Part shown: positions 1-9,468 of the stretch, piece by piece
Layout: each line of letters begins with the position of its first letter
Numbering within the stretch: position 1 is the stretch's first letter
From: Marinobacter arenosus
Lineage (GTDB): Bacteria; Pseudomonadota; Gammaproteobacteria; Pseudomonadales; Oleiphilaceae
Assembly (NCBI RefSeq): GCF_019264345.1
Contig: NZ_JAHVAO010000002.1
Location: 124,001-188,000, forward strand
Direction: 5' to 3'
DNA length: 64,000 nt
Program-made: the position numbers and the translations under genes
Notes under the pieces: generated by a model
Databases searched by the model: none
Seen by the model: only the letters and a program-made list of their open reading frames with translations
Told to the model about the DNA's origin: nothing

Positions 1-415
1 TGTCTATCTCTACACGGTGGACGACCTGCGGCAGGTCATCGAAGAGAATATCCGGTCCCGCGAGGGAGCCGCCCGGGAGGCCGAAAACCTGGTGGCCGCT
101 GGCGTTCAGGATTTCCTGAATCAGCTCCGTGCCCTGGACGCCGTGTCGACCCTCAAGCAGTTCCGTCAGCGCGCCGAAATCCTGCGCGACACCGAAACTG
201 AAAAAGCTCTGCGCACGCTTCGCAACGGCGGCGATCCGGAAACGGTTCTGCGTAGCCTGGCTCGAGGCCTTACCAACAAACTTCTGCATGAACCGTCGGT
301 TCAGGTCCGCAAGGCGACCACCGAAGGGCGGCCCGAGGTGACTGAATGGCTGCGTGAGTTGCATCAGCTGGATGTTCTGGAAGCAGACGAGCCGACCACC
401 CCGGAAAAACTATGA
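1..415 (+). CDS. hemA: Glutamyl-tRNA reductase, C-terminal part (5' end outside window)
   Basis: This is the end of HemA, which reduces glutamyl-tRNA to glutamate-1-semialdehyde, the first committed step of tetrapyrrole synthesis in the C5 pathway. The reading frame is already open at base 2, so the start codon lies upstream of the window. About 137 residues are visible. They begin with [12 protein letters not shown], a conserved stretch at the end of the NADPH-binding domain, and continue as the long helical C-terminal dimerisation domain. The stop codon overlaps the prfA start (ATGA), giving translational coupling. The hemA-prfA-prmC order is common in gammaproteobacteria. The identification rests on the C-terminus and this context. 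Confidence 0.93.
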   Translation, partial: VYLYTVDDLRQVIEENIRSREGAAREAENLVAAGVQDFLNQLRALDAVSTLKQFRQRAEILRDTETEKALRTLRNGGDPETVLRSLARGLTNKLLHEPSVQVRKATTEGRPEVTEWLRELHQLDVLEADEPTTPEKL

Positions 416-1500
416 AACCATCAATCCAATCCCGCCTCGAACAGCTTGTTGACCGTTTCGAGGAGGTGAGTGCAATGCTCAGTGATGCCACCGTTATCGC
501 TAATCAGAACCAGTTCCGGGATCTTTCCCGCGAATTTGCAGAGATCGAACCGATCGTGCATTGCTTTGAAGCCTGGCGACAGTCGCTGGCGGATATTGAC
601 GAAGCGAAGGAACTGGCGAAGGACAGCGACGCGGACATGCGCGAGATGGCCGCCGATGAACTGGCCGCCGCCGAGCAGAAAAGCGAAGAGCTGGATGAGG
701 AATTGCAGCGCCTGATGCTGCCCAAGGATCCCAACGACAGCAAAAGCATCTTTCTGGAAGTGCGCGCCGGCACCGGTGGCGACGAAGCCGCCATTTTTGC
801 CGGCGACCTGTTCCGGATGTACAGCCGGTACGCCGAACGTCGCCGCTGGCAGGTAGAGGTACTCAGCGAAAGCGAGGGCGAGCACGGCGGCTACAAGGAA
901 ATCATTGCCCGGGTGGCCGGCGAGGGTGTCTACGGCGCCTTGAAGTTTGAATCCGGCGCCCACCGGGTTCAGCGGGTGCCGGAGACTGAATCCCAGGGTC
1001 GGATTCATACCTCGGCCTGCACGGTGGCGGTCATGCCGGAAGCGGACGAAGCCGAGGCGGTGGAAATCAATAAGGGAGATCTTCGGATCGACACGTTCCG
1101 GGCATCGGGTGCCGGTGGCCAGCACGTTAACAAGACCGATTCGGCGATCCGGATAACCCATTTGCCCACGGGTATTGTCGTGGAATGCCAGGAAGAGCGT
1201 TCCCAGCACAAAAACCGCGCCAAGGCCATGAGCTTTCTGGCGTCCCGGCTGCAGAATGCCGAGATTGAGCGCCAGCAGAAATCCGTGGCAGAAACCCGCA
1301 AGAGCCTGGTGGGCAGTGGCGACCGCTCCGAGCGTATCCGTACCTATAATTTTCCGCAGGGCCGGGTCACCGACCACCGCATCAATCTTACCCTGTATAA
1401 GCTGGATGAGGTCGTGTCCGGGGATCTGGATGCGGTGATTGTTCCGCTGCAGCAGGAGCATCAGGCTGAGCTCCTGGCCTCCCTTGCCGATGACCAGTAA
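412..1500 (+). CDS. prfA: Peptide chain release factor 1
   Basis: RF1 recognises UAA and UAG in the ribosomal A site and triggers peptide release. The protein is 362 residues, normal for the family. The stop-codon recognition tripeptide PxT is present as P190-E191-T192 inside [17 protein letters not shown] (PAT in E. coli, PET here). The catalytic GGQ loop is at residues 235-237 in [16 protein letters not shown]237 is the methylation target of PrmC, encoded next. The ATG start overlaps the hemA stop by four bases, and the last 11 bases overlap prmC. RF2 (prfB) is also in this window, so both class-I release factors are present. Confidence 0.98.
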   Translation: MKPSIQSRLEQLVDRFEEVSAMLSDATVIANQNQFRDLSREFAEIEPIVHCFEAWRQSLADIDEAKELAKDSDADMREMAADELAAAEQKSEELDEELQRLMLPKDPNDSKSIFLEVRAGTGGDEAAIFAGDLFRMYSRYAERRRWQVEVLSESEGEHGGYKEIIARVAGEGVYGALKFESGAHRVQRVPETESQGRIHTSACTVAVMPEADEAEAVEINKGDLRIDTFRASGAGGQHVNKTDSAIRITHLPTGIVVECQEERSQHKNRAKAMSFLASRLQNAEIERQQKSVAETRKSLVGSGDRSERIRTYNFPQGRVTDHRINLTLYKLDEVVSGDLDAVIVPLQQEHQAELLASLADDQ

Positions 1501-2380
1501 ACCCTCACTGACCTGTGAGAGCCTGTTGCAGCAGGCGGCGTGCCGAATCGCCAGTGACACGTCTAGGCTGGACGCGGAACTGTTGTTGAGCCATGTCACC
1601 GGGCTGAGCCGGACCAGCTTCCGGGCCTGGCCGGAGCGGGAGATTACCGCGGAGCAGGCGGGCCGATTCGAAAAATTGGTGTCCGAACGGGCGAGTGGCA
1701 CCCCCATCGCCTACCTGCTCGGCAACCAGGAATTCTGGTCCCTTCCTTTATACGTCAGCCCGTCGACTCTGATTCCCCGGCCCGACACCGAGTGCCTGGT
1801 GGAGGCCGCTCTATCCTTGCCGTTGCCGGCCAAGGCCCGGGTGCTGGATCTGGGAACCGGAACCGGTGCCATTGCCCTGGCGTTGGCCAGCGAACACCGG
1901 GAATGGCAGGTAAGCGCTTGCGACTGTGTGCCGGAGGCGGTGGCGCTGGCGCAGCGGAATGCCCGGGAACTGGGCCTTCTGGTCGGTGTGACGCAGAGTT
2001 CCTGGTTTCGGGGCTTGAGCGGCGGGCCGTTCGATCTGGTCGTCTCTAACCCGCCTTATATTGCCGCCGAAGACCACCATCTGGCACAGGGCGATGTGCG
2101 CTTTGAGCCGGCTTCGGCGCTCGTGTCCGGTGCCGATGGTCTGGACGATCTGCGGGTGATCATCAATGAGTCCCCGGACTGGCTTGAGGCAGGAGGCTGG
2201 TTACTGGTGGAACACGGTTTCGACCAGGCTGCAGCGGTTCGCGCGCTGTTCGGTGCCCGCGGATTCGTGGCGGTTGAAAGCCGGAAGGACTACGGTAATC
2301 AAGAGCGTATGACACTGGGACAGTGGCCACAGGGCGCTGCCTTGCCGGATCAGGAAACAGGAGACCAAGATGCTCAGTGA
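1490..2380 (+). CDS. prmC: Release factor glutamine methyltransferase
   Basis: PrmC methylates the glutamine of the GGQ motif in RF1 and RF2 using S-adenosylmethionine. The chosen ATG at 1490 lies inside the end of prfA and gives 296 residues, close to the usual 280-300. An open frame extends upstream to 1439 but only through prfA. The N-terminal helical substrate-binding domain (about residues 1-95) is followed by a Rossmann methyltransferase domain with SAM motif [11 protein letters not shown] (residues 120-130) and the diagnostic NPPY at 187-190, which binds the target glutamine. It overlaps prfA and moeB by 11 bases each, so the genes are likely translated in a coupled way. Confidence 0.97.
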   Translation: MTSKPSLTCESLLQQAACRIASDTSRLDAELLLSHVTGLSRTSFRAWPEREITAEQAGRFEKLVSERASGTPIAYLLGNQEFWSLPLYVSPSTLIPRPDTECLVEAALSLPLPAKARVLDLGTGTGAIALALASEHREWQVSACDCVPEAVALAQRNARELGLLVGVTQSSWFRGLSGGPFDLVVSNPPYIAAEDHHLAQGDVRFEPASALVSGADGLDDLRVIINESPDWLEAGGWLLVEHGFDQAAAVRALFGARGFVAVESRKDYGNQERMTLGQWPQGAALPDQETGDQDAQ

Positions 2381-3119
2381 CGACGAGCTGCTTCGCTACA
2401 GCCGACAAATACTGATGCCCCGATTCGACGTGGCCGGCCAGGAAAAACTGAAATCCGGCCGGGTGCTGGTTCTTGGTGCCGGTGGCCTGGGCTGCCCGGT
2501 AGCGCTTTACCTGGGCGCTGCGGGTGTCGGACAGATGACGCTCGTGGATGATGATGACATTGAGCTGGCCAACCTCCAGCGCCAGATTGGTTTCGAACAG
2601 TCGGAGCTGGGCGACTCCAAGGCGGAGGCGCTGGCGGCCCGCGTACGACGCATCAACCCCCTGGTTTCCATCACCGCGCTGAACCAGCGCCTGGACGGCG
2701 ATGCCCTGGATCGGGCCGTGGAAGAGGCCAGCCTGGTGGTGGACTGCAGTGACAATTTCGCCACCCGTTTTGCCCTTAACCGCGCCTGTGTTGCCGCCGG
2801 CGTGCCGCTGGTGTCCGGTGCGGCGATTCGAGGTGAGGGGCAGTTGTCGGTTTACGATTCCCGGAATGAAGCCAGCCCCTGTTACCACTGCCTCTACCCT
2901 GAGCAGGGCAACGAGGACCTGACCTGCTCGGAGGCCGGTGTGATCGCGCCCCTTGTGGGCATGATCGGGGCAGCCCAGGCGATGGAAGCGATCAAGGTGA
3001 TCTCCGGAGTCGGCCGGCCACTGATCGGCCGGCTTCTGATTCTGGATGCCTGGGACATGCAGTGGCGCGAGATGAAGCTGGCCCGGGATCCGGAATGTCC
3101 TGTTTGCGCCTCTAAATGA
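2370..3119 (+). CDS. moeB: MoeB/ThiF-family adenylyltransferase
   Basis: This E1-like enzyme adenylates the C-terminal glycine of a ubiquitin-fold sulfur carrier. In E. coli, MoeB activates MoaD for molybdopterin synthesis and ThiF activates ThiS for thiamine. The 249 residues match the length of MoeB. The nucleotide-binding loop GAGGLG is at about residues 36-41, and the zinc-binding CxxC pairs are C171/C174 (CYHC) and C243/C246 (CPVC). It overlaps prmC by 11 bases. No moaD, moaE or thiS gene is in the window, so assignment to MoeB rather than ThiF or a generalist HesA/MoeB/ThiF protein is based on likeness and length. Confidence 0.9.
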   Translation: MLSDDELLRYSRQILMPRFDVAGQEKLKSGRVLVLGAGGLGCPVALYLGAAGVGQMTLVDDDDIELANLQRQIGFEQSELGDSKAEALAARVRRINPLVSITALNQRLDGDALDRAVEEASLVVDCSDNFATRFALNRACVAAGVPLVSGAAIRGEGQLSVYDSRNEASPCYHCLYPEQGNEDLTCSEAGVIAPLVGMIGAAQAMEAIKVISGVGRPLIGRLLILDAWDMQWREMKLARDPECPVCASK

Positions 3120-3139
3120 TCAGTGCCTGCGGGCAGGGT

Positions 3140-3240
3140 GAGGCCGGCAGGCTTGTCCAGAACACGCTGTGAATACATCCCTGTACGCTCGGCTCCGCCA
3201 TCCATGGCTCCGCACGGTTTTGGACAAGCCTGCCAGCCTC
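3140..3240. repeat. 101-bp intergenic element with 24-nt terminal inverted repeats
   Basis: Between the convergent moeB and photolyase genes, the 24 bases at 3140-3163 are the inverted complement of 3217-3240 with two mismatches. A transcript in either direction could fold into a long hairpin with an internal arm around CCATCCATGG. There is no T-run on either side, so it is not a typical intrinsic terminator. The shape suggests a dispersed palindromic repeat of the REP/intergenic-unit type. No second copy was found in this window, so dispersion is inference. Confidence 0.6.
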
Positions 3241-3247
3241 CCCCCTT

Positions 3248-4648
3248 TCAGTCCTTGAGTGCCTGAAACTTCGCAATAGCCTCCTTCCGGCTTTCCTTCA
3301 GGTCGACGATCGGTTTCGGATAGCCGCCGGGAATCACGCCGCCTTTGCCTGGATCGTGAATGCGTTTGGCGTCGAGTTTGGCCAGCTCAGGCACCCACCG
3401 GCGAATGAAATCGCCCTTCGGGTCAAATCGCTCACTCTGGGTCACCGGGTTGAAAACCCGAAAATACGGCGCGGCGTCTGTGCCGGTCGAGGCGCTCCAC
3501 TGCCAGCCTCCGTTGTTGGATGCCAGGAAGCCATCCACCAGTTTCGACATGAAATAGGCCTCGCCCAGGCGCCAGTCAATGAACAGGTTCTTGGTCAGGA
3601 ACATGGCGGTGACCATGCGCAGGCGGTTGTGCATCCAGCCGGTTTCATTGAGCTGGCGCATGGCCGCGTCTACCACGGGAATACCAGTATTCCCGGTCTT
3701 CCACGCGTCAAATGCCTCGCCCGGTTCGTTCCACGCCAGGGCTTCGGTCTCCGGTTTGAATGCCCGATGCATGCTGACACGAGGGTAGTGGTACAGGATA
3801 TGGACGTAGAAATCCCGCCAGGCGATTTCGTTGATCCAGGTCGTCAGCCCTTCCTGGTTGCCACCCATGCCCTGGGCCTGGCGGGCGGTCAGAAGGCACT
3901 GGCGACCGGAAAGAACGCCGTTGGCAAGGTAGGGTGACAGTTGGCTGGTGCCGTCGATCGCCGGAAAGTCCCGGTCGTTCTTGTAGGCGCCGGCCCGCTC
4001 GGACAGGAACGTTTCAAGTTGGTTGTGCGCCGCGTCTTCACCGGTTTTAACCAGGGCCGGCGGCGCGTCCCGGAACGGCTCGGGAATGTCGTCCAGGCGT
4101 TCGGGCCGGACGGGGTCGCCCTGGGCCGGCGGTATCGGAAAGGCCACCGGCTGGGTGTCGTCGACCCAACTGCGCCAGCGCCGGGAGAACGGCGTGAACA
4201 CGGAATAGGGCTCCTGCTGCTGGGTCAGGATGTCACCCACCGGTGCCACGGTCTGGTCCCGGTACTTGCAGACGCCGATGTGCTGTTCGTCCAGCCGGCT
4301 TTTCAGTGCCTTGTCCCGACGCCGCTCGTTGACGCCATACTCCTCGTTAAAATGTACCCGACCGATGGCGTTGTCGCGACAGAATTGTTCAAGCCTGTCG
4401 ATGCTGTCGTCAAAGCGGCTGGCGCGGATGAACGTCAGTGGAATACCCAACTTGGCCAGTTCCTCCGACAGCGCGTTGGCGTGAGCGATCACAAACTGCA
4501 CCCGCGCCGGGGACCAGTCGTGTTCCAGCCATTGCTCGGGCGTCACCACGAAGCAAGCCCGCAACTCGGAAGCCTCCTTGCAGGCGGCGGTAAGGGCAGG
4601 GTTGTCAGCAATCCGGAGGTCGTTCCGGAACCAGACCAGATGTCTCAT
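3248..4648 (-). CDS. phrB: Deoxyribodipyrimidine photolyase
   Basis: This is a CPD-type DNA photolyase, which uses light and reduced FAD to split cyclobutane pyrimidine dimers. The start at 4648 (MRHLVWFRNDLRIADNPAL) matches the normal N-terminus and has AGGA just upstream; an in-frame ATG at 4690 adds 14 residues without family support. The product is 466 residues. The N-terminal alpha/beta antenna-cofactor domain is followed by the helical FAD domain with GETEALAWNEPGEAFDAWK and MRQLNETGWMHNRLRMV, and by the tryptophan-rich DGFLASNNGGWQWSASTG, typical of class I photolyases. It is convergent with moeB. A cryptochrome is possible but less likely given the intact photolyase motifs. Confidence 0.96.
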   Translation of the reverse strand: MRHLVWFRNDLRIADNPALTAACKEASELRACFVVTPEQWLEHDWSPARVQFVIAHANALSEELAKLGIPLTFIRASRFDDSIDRLEQFCRDNAIGRVHFNEEYGVNERRRDKALKSRLDEQHIGVCKYRDQTVAPVGDILTQQQEPYSVFTPFSRRWRSWVDDTQPVAFPIPPAQGDPVRPERLDDIPEPFRDAPPALVKTGEDAAHNQLETFLSERAGAYKNDRDFPAIDGTSQLSPYLANGVLSGRQCLLTARQAQGMGGNQEGLTTWINEIAWRDFYVHILYHYPRVSMHRAFKPETEALAWNEPGEAFDAWKTGNTGIPVVDAAMRQLNETGWMHNRLRMVTAMFLTKNLFIDWRLGEAYFMSKLVDGFLASNNGGWQWSASTGTDAAPYFRVFNPVTQSERFDPKGDFIRRWVPELAKLDAKRIHDPGKGGVIPGGYPKPIVDLKESRKEAIAKFQALKD

Positions 4649-4803
4649 GGGAAGTCCTGTGTCACGTTGCGCGTCCGGGCATACGGGCAATTACATCCCG
4701 GTGTTTCAATAAAATCACAGACTTGGATATTCGCTGAGGTGGCATGATTGGATTATAGTTAGTCCAAATTGCCCGCAGAACAGCAAGGAGACACAAGGCG
4801 AAG

Positions 4804-5613
4804 ATGGAATCCGAAACCGAAGGCCGGCGCGACGGCGTTTGGGCTCAGCCCTATCACCTGGCTTCCGGGCAGACCCAGTACCACCAGTTGGGTCAGGTAC
4901 GTCTCTGGGTGACGCTGCTGGACCAGGAATGGCAGGTTCGCTCCCAGACCATGGAGCCGGATACCGATCCTGTGACCTGGACCGAAACCATTGGCCACAC
5001 GTTGCCATCATCGGAGGTGACACTCCAACGGTTTATCCGCTCCGGAGACTCCGGAACGGTCACGTTTATCCCCGCGGTTGCCGCGCTGCCCACGGTGATC
5101 CGTCCGTACCAGTCCCTGACCATTCCTGCCGACGGTCGCTGCGTCATTTACGTCGGTACGGTGCTGTGGATGAAGATCTGCGTTGGCGAGGCGCAGACTT
5201 TGCTGACTGAGGTTCCGCTGGGGATTCCGTCGCTGACGTGGGTGGGCGGCAACACCATGGAGGGGGAATTGTGTTATTCCTCTTCCAGCTATGCCCGTCT
5301 GGTCCTTGAAGCGGTACCGAAGCGGCCCTGGCGTGCGGTGACGCCGGTGACCATCGTCAACCGGCGCGAGGAGCCGTTATTGCTGGAACGGTTCAGCCTG
5401 CCGACACCGCTGCTGTCCCTGCACCTGAACGAGCGGGGCCAGGTTTGGACGCCCGGCGTGACGGTGGAATGCGAAACGGATATGAACTCGGCAAGCCTGC
5501 GTGTGGAGCAATCGTTGCTGGCGGCGGCCGGCACATGTCGGCGAGTGGGGCCGGCCCGCGAAAATATCGCCCGGGGCAGACTTGTCCGGGCTTTTGATCG
5601 AATGTTCGGGTAA
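4804..5613 (+). CDS. Conserved protein, DUF432-like
   Basis: This 269-residue cytoplasmic protein has no signal peptide and no membrane segment. It is mostly predicted beta-strand, with many short hydrophobic strands such as GRCVIYVGTVLWMKICVGE and LLSLHLNERGQVWTPGVTVE. I associate it with the DUF432 family (function unknown) from overall likeness and from its position in front of an MscS-type channel gene; a profile search would settle this. A ribosome-binding AAGGAG lies about 13-18 bases before the ATG. It is the first gene of the apparent operon to yjbQ, 23 bases before the channel gene. A function linked to the channel is inference. Confidence 0.6.
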   Translation: MESETEGRRDGVWAQPYHLASGQTQYHQLGQVRLWVTLLDQEWQVRSQTMEPDTDPVTWTETIGHTLPSSEVTLQRFIRSGDSGTVTFIPAVAALPTVIRPYQSLTIPADGRCVIYVGTVLWMKICVGEAQTLLTEVPLGIPSLTWVGGNTMEGELCYSSSSYARLVLEAVPKRPWRAVTPVTIVNRREEPLLLERFSLPTPLLSLHLNERGQVWTPGVTVECETDMNSASLRVEQSLLAAAGTCRRVGPARENIARGRLVRAFDRMFG

Positions 5614-5636
5614 GCCCGGTCTAGGGAGTCGAAGTT

Positions 5637-6524
5637 TTGCTGGAGCAAATACAAACTGGCGTTGCGTCGGTGTTCAACAATATCGCCTGGGGTACGTGGG
5701 TCAGTTCGATTTTTCTGATGGTTCTGGGGCTGGTGCTGGCCTCACTGGCGGCCCGAAGCATCTCCCGGTTCATGGCCCAGAGAAGTACCCGCCACCATAC
5801 CGTCATGGTCCGCCGGTTGGTGTTCTATCTGATCCTCCTGCTGTTTGCGATTGCAGCACTTCGGGAGGCCGGATTCTCGCTGGATGTGGTCCTTGGCGCG
5901 GCAGGGATTCTGACGGTTGCCATCGGCTTTGCTTCCCAGACCTCCGCGTCCAACATGATCAGCGGCCTGTTTTTGCTGGTGGAGAAGCCCTTTGAAATTG
6001 GCGATGTGATCGAAGTCGACGCAACCATCGGCGAAGTGGTCGGTATCGACATGTTGAGCGTGAAGTTGCGGACACCGGACAATCTGTACGTGCGTATTCC
6101 CAACGAGACCCTGATCAAGACGCGAGTGGTGAACCGGTCCCGGTTTCCCATTCGTAGGCTCGACCTGACGGTGGGGATTGCCTACGCTGAAGATGTGGAA
6201 CGAGTCGAAGCTCTGCTGTTGAGGCTCGCGGAACAGGAGCCTGTCTGCCTCGAGGAGCCCAAGCCCTTTGTGCTGGTGACCGCGTTCGGGCCGTCGTCCG
6301 TGGATATGCAGTTTTCCTTCTGGGTACCCAAGGACAAAGTGCTGGATGGGCGCAGCAGTATCATGGTAGCGATCAAGAAAGCGCTGGATCGGGAAAACAT
6401 CGAGATACCTTTCCCGCACACCAGTGTCTATGCGGGCAGCCATTCCGAGCCCTTCCGTGTGCAGCTGCTGGGGCCGGAGACACTTGTTAACAAGGAACCA
6501 CTGGATGTCGACGAAGACCGTTGA
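5637..6524 (+). CDS. MscS-family mechanosensitive ion channel
   Basis: This is a small-conductance mechanosensitive-type channel of the inner membrane. The start is TTG at 5637, eight bases after AGGGAG. Its 295 residues are near the length of E. coli MscS. Hydrophobic segments at about residues 15-40, 60-78 and 85-120 are followed by the pore helix region [21 protein letters not shown], which has the small-residue pattern of MscS TM3, and then the cytoplasmic beta and alpha/beta vestibule ([20 protein letters not shown]). The last 20 bases overlap the rimB-like gene, which implies co-translation. Whether it gates on tension or on a ligand cannot be read from sequence. Confidence 0.92.
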   Translation: MLEQIQTGVASVFNNIAWGTWVSSIFLMVLGLVLASLAARSISRFMAQRSTRHHTVMVRRLVFYLILLLFAIAALREAGFSLDVVLGAAGILTVAIGFASQTSASNMISGLFLLVEKPFEIGDVIEVDATIGEVVGIDMLSVKLRTPDNLYVRIPNETLIKTRVVNRSRFPIRRLDLTVGIAYAEDVERVEALLLRLAEQEPVCLEEPKPFVLVTAFGPSSVDMQFSFWVPKDKVLDGRSSIMVAIKKALDRENIEIPFPHTSVYAGSHSEPFRVQLLGPETLVNKEPLDVDEDR

Positions 6525-7002
6525 AGTGATCAAATCCATCCCCCCTAAACCCAACGAAAACAAGCTAGGCCTCGGCTGGCGGGAGTGGGTCGCGCTCCCG
6601 GATCTGGATATCAGCCGTATCAAGGCCAAGGTGGATACCGGCGCACGCACCTCGTGTCTGCATACCTTCCGAACGGAACCCTACACCGAGAAGGGCGAGC
6701 GCCGGGTCCGGTTCTGGGTCCACCCGGTCCAGAATGACATGCACAATGTTGTGGAGTGCGACGCCAGGGTGCTGGATGAGCGCAACGTGTCGGACTCGGG
6801 CGGGCACAAAGAAATCCGCCTGGTGATCGAGACCACCCTCGTGGTGGGCGATCAGAGCTGGCCCATTGAAATGACACTGACCAACAGGGACTCCATGCGG
6901 TTCCGGATGTTGTTGGGGCGTACCGCGATGTCCGGGCGCACCCTGGTTTACCCCGAAGCTTCTTACCTCGCCGGTGAACCGGCCCTAAGGACTGAAAAAT
7001 GA
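6505..7002 (+). CDS. RimB-like retropepsin-fold protein (PF05618, 'ATP-dependent zinc protease')
   Basis: The family has a retropepsin-like fold and is often encoded beside RimK. In pseudomonads the neighbour RimB modulates RimK-dependent glutamation of ribosomal protein S6. I chose ATG 6505 ([11 protein letters not shown]), which has AAGGAA about eight bases upstream and lies within the end of the channel gene; an upstream extension to 6424 runs only through that gene. The product is 165 residues. The aspartyl signature is [12 protein letters not shown] with D44-T45-G46, followed by LLGRTAMSG near residue 145, which resembles the second conserved element of the fold. The stop overlaps the rimK start by four bases. 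The 'zinc protease' name is historical and no zinc motif is obvious. Confidence 0.85.
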   Translation: MSTKTVEVIKSIPPKPNENKLGLGWREWVALPDLDISRIKAKVDTGARTSCLHTFRTEPYTEKGERRVRFWVHPVQNDMHNVVECDARVLDERNVSDSGGHKEIRLVIETTLVVGDQSWPIEMTLTNRDSMRFRMLLGRTAMSGRTLVYPEASYLAGEPALRTEK

Positions 7003-7907
7003 GAATTGCGGTCTTATCGCGGAACAAGAACCTTTATTCCACCCGTCGCCTGGTCGAAGAGGGCATCAATCGGGGGCACGAGGTGCGGGTGATCGACTGT
7101 CTTCACTGTTCCATGAACATCACCTCGGCCAAACCCCAGATTCATTATCACGAAGAGGTTCTGGAAGAGTACGACGTGGTAATTCCTCGAATCGGCGCCT
7201 CCGTTACATTCTACGGAACGGCCGTCTTGCGTCAGTTCGAGATGATGGGCGTGTTTCCGCTGAACGAATCGGTGGCGATCACTCGCTCCCGGGATAAGCT
7301 GCGCTCGCTGCAGTTGCTGGCGCGCAAGGGAGTGGGCATGCCGGTGACCGGGTTTGCCAACAAGCCGGACAACGTCCCCGAACTTCTGAAAATGGTGGGT
7401 GGCGCGCCGGTGGTGATCAAGCTGCTGCAGGGCACCCAGGGCATCGGTGTGGTGCTGGCGGAAACCCGCAAGGCTGCCGAGAGCGTGATTGAGGCCTTCA
7501 TGGGCCTGAAGGCCGACATTCTTGTGCAGGAGTTCATCAAGGAAGCCGGGGGTGCCGACATCCGTTGTTTCGTGATTGGCGATAAGGTCATTGCCGCCAT
7601 GAAACGTCAGGGCGCGGAAGGGGAGTTCCGGTCGAACCTGCATCGCGGCGGCAGCGCGTCGTTGGTGCGGATCACGCCGCAGGAGCGGCGTACCGCCATT
7701 GCCGCCGCCAAGGCGATGGGGCTGAATGTGGCCGGCGTGGACCTGTTGCGCTCTACCCGCGGGCCGCTGGTGATGGAGGTGAATTCGTCGCCGGGGCTGG
7801 AGGGCATCGAGAACGCCACCGGCAAAAACATTGCCGGCATGATCATCAACTGGACCGAAAAGAACCAGAAGCCCTGGAAAACCCGCACCAAAGGCGGGGG
7901 CGGCTGA
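6999..7907 (+). CDS. rimK: RimK-type ATP-grasp glutamate ligase
   Basis: RimK adds glutamate residues to the C-terminus of ribosomal protein S6 in E. coli; homologues ligate amino acids to proteins or small molecules. The product is 302 residues, the usual length. It has the N-terminal preATP-grasp domain ([22 protein letters not shown]) and the ATP-grasp core with [38 protein letters not shown] (nucleotide loop), [20 protein letters not shown] and the metal-binding [14 protein letters not shown]. It overlaps rimB (ATGA), and one base separates its stop from the next ATG. The S6 gene (rpsF) is not in the window, so the substrate is not proven. Confidence 0.95.
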   Translation: MRIAVLSRNKNLYSTRRLVEEGINRGHEVRVIDCLHCSMNITSAKPQIHYHEEVLEEYDVVIPRIGASVTFYGTAVLRQFEMMGVFPLNESVAITRSRDKLRSLQLLARKGVGMPVTGFANKPDNVPELLKMVGGAPVVIKLLQGTQGIGVVLAETRKAAESVIEAFMGLKADILVQEFIKEAGGADIRCFVIGDKVIAAMKRQGAEGEFRSNLHRGGSASLVRITPQERRTAIAAAKAMGLNVAGVDLLRSTRGPLVMEVNSSPGLEGIENATGKNIAGMIINWTEKNQKPWKTRTKGGGG

Positions 7908-7908
7908 T

Positions 7909-8976
7909 ATGGCTGCAAGGGCGCCGTTTGTTATTGCCGATCAAGAAATCCGCGCTGGAACCCGTCAGACGGTCGAAGTACCCGTCGCCAAGTTGTATAC
8001 CCACACACCACTGCACATTCCGGTGGAGGTGGTCCACGGTCGCCGCTCCGGCCCGGTGTTGATGGTGTGTGGGGCCATTCACGGGGACGAGATCAACGGC
8101 GTGGAGATTGTCCGTCGCGTGCTCAAGAATTCCGCCCTGCGCCACCTGCGTGGCACACTGGTGGCTGTGCCTATTGTCAACATCTTTGGCTTTGTGCAGC
8201 GTACCCGCTACCTGCCGGACCGGCGGGACCTGAACCGCTGTTTTCCCGGCACCGAGAGTGGCTCGTTGGGCGGCCGTATTGCGTACCTGCTGCGCACCCA
8301 GATCATGGAGAACGTCTCCCATATCATCGACCTGCACACGGGGGCGATTCACCGTTTCAACCTGCCGCAGATACGGGCCGAGCTGAAGAACCCCGAAACC
8401 ATCCGGATGGCCGAGGCCTTTGGCGCGCCCATCATCATCAACGCCAGCCTGAGAGAGGGAAGCCTGCGTGCCTACGCGGATTCCCAGGACATACCGGTCA
8501 TCACCTTCGAAGGTGGCGAGGCTCTGCGCTTTGACGAAGTCGTGATTTCAAGTGGCGTGAAGGGGGTGGTCCGGGTCATGCGGGAATTGGAAATGATACC
8601 GGCCAAGCGGGGGCCCAGAGCGCCGAGGAAACGGTCCGAGACCGCCGCCAATTCCCTGTGGGTTCGCACGGACATCGATGGCATCATGCGTCCAGTCGCG
8701 AGGCTGGGCCAAAAGGTCCGGAAAGGTCAGAAACTGGCCATGGTGGCCGATCCGTTCGGGGAATCCGAAAGCGCCGTTCTGTCGCCGTGTTCGGGTATCG
8801 TCATCTGCGTGAACAATCTGCCCCTGGTAAACGAGGGCGAGGCCATTTACCACGTTGCCCGTTTCGATGAACTGAACGAGGCTGAAAAGGCGATGAAGTA
8901 TTTCCGAAGCAGCTACGAGTCGGATGTGGGCGATGAAGTCGTGCCGGTTCATCCATGGGATGAAAACCAGAAATAA
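7909..8976 (+). CDS. M14-type succinylglutamate desuccinylase/aspartoacylase-family hydrolase
   Basis: This is a zinc-dependent deacylase or carboxypeptidase-fold enzyme. The 355 residues carry the metal site H58-x2-E61 (AIHGDEINGVE) and H143 (IIDLHTG), with DRRDLNRCFPG (104-114) for substrate carboxylate binding and FEGGEALRFDE supplying a likely catalytic glutamate. The C-terminal part (about 245-355; SPCSGIVICVNNLPLVNEGEA) looks like the biotinyl/lipoyl-like beta sandwich seen in the broader AstE/AspA-like group. Arginine-succinyltransferase genes are absent, so this is not an ast pathway AstE. Tight linkage with rimK suggests it may act on a RimK product, possibly as the eraser; that is inference. 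Confidence 0.85.
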   Translation: MAARAPFVIADQEIRAGTRQTVEVPVAKLYTHTPLHIPVEVVHGRRSGPVLMVCGAIHGDEINGVEIVRRVLKNSALRHLRGTLVAVPIVNIFGFVQRTRYLPDRRDLNRCFPGTESGSLGGRIAYLLRTQIMENVSHIIDLHTGAIHRFNLPQIRAELKNPETIRMAEAFGAPIIINASLREGSLRAYADSQDIPVITFEGGEALRFDEVVISSGVKGVVRVMRELEMIPAKRGPRAPRKRSETAANSLWVRTDIDGIMRPVARLGQKVRKGQKLAMVADPFGESESAVLSPCSGIVICVNNLPLVNEGEAIYHVARFDELNEAEKAMKYFRSSYESDVGDEVVPVHPWDENQK

Positions 8977-8990
8977 TGGGGGAGCAGGTC

Positions 8991-9413
8991 ATGATCTGGG
9001 ATCAAACGTTTGTCGACCTTTCGCCGCTGCCTCGCGGTTTCCACCTGGTGACCCGCGACGTTCTGGCGCAGGCACCGGACCTGACCAACTGCGAGGTGGG
9101 TCTGCTGCACCTGTTCATCCAGCACACGTCGGCGTCCCTGGCGATCAACGAAAACGCCGATCCCGATGTACGCGGCGATCTCGAGCGGCACTTCAATGTG
9201 ATGGTGCCCGAGAACGCGCCGCATTATAAACACGTCACGGAGGGGCCGGATGACATGCCGGCCCACATCAAGAGCATCCTGGTCGGGCCGTCTCTCACAC
9301 TCCCGGTCAGTCGGGGCCGGCTGGCGCTCGGCACCTGGCAGGGCATCTATCTCTGTGAGCATCGCGATCGCGCCGGTGGTCGCCGGTTAGTGGCCACGTT
9401 GCAGGGTCGGTAA
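8991..9413 (+). CDS. yjbQ: YjbQ-family protein (UPF0047)
   Basis: This small conserved protein of about 140 residues belongs to the YjbQ/UPF0047 family. Some members have weak thiamine-phosphate-synthase activity, but the physiological role is unsettled. The core GLLHLFIQHTSASLAINENADPDVRGDLERHF carries the conserved HTSA and the acidic NENADPDV stretch, and a later histidine is in ENAPHYKH. I chose ATG 8991 because GGGGGAG sits six bases upstream; an ATG at 8976 overlaps the previous stop by one base and adds five residues. It is the last gene of the six-gene operon, and YjbQ next to RimK/RimB genes points to a functional link. Confidence 0.88.
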   Translation: MIWDQTFVDLSPLPRGFHLVTRDVLAQAPDLTNCEVGLLHLFIQHTSASLAINENADPDVRGDLERHFNVMVPENAPHYKHVTEGPDDMPAHIKSILVGPSLTLPVSRGRLALGTWQGIYLCEHRDRAGGRRLVATLQGR

Positions 9414-9468
9414 TCGGCACCTGTCCCATCGTCCCTCCCCATACCTTTCCATTCAGTGACTAAACTGA

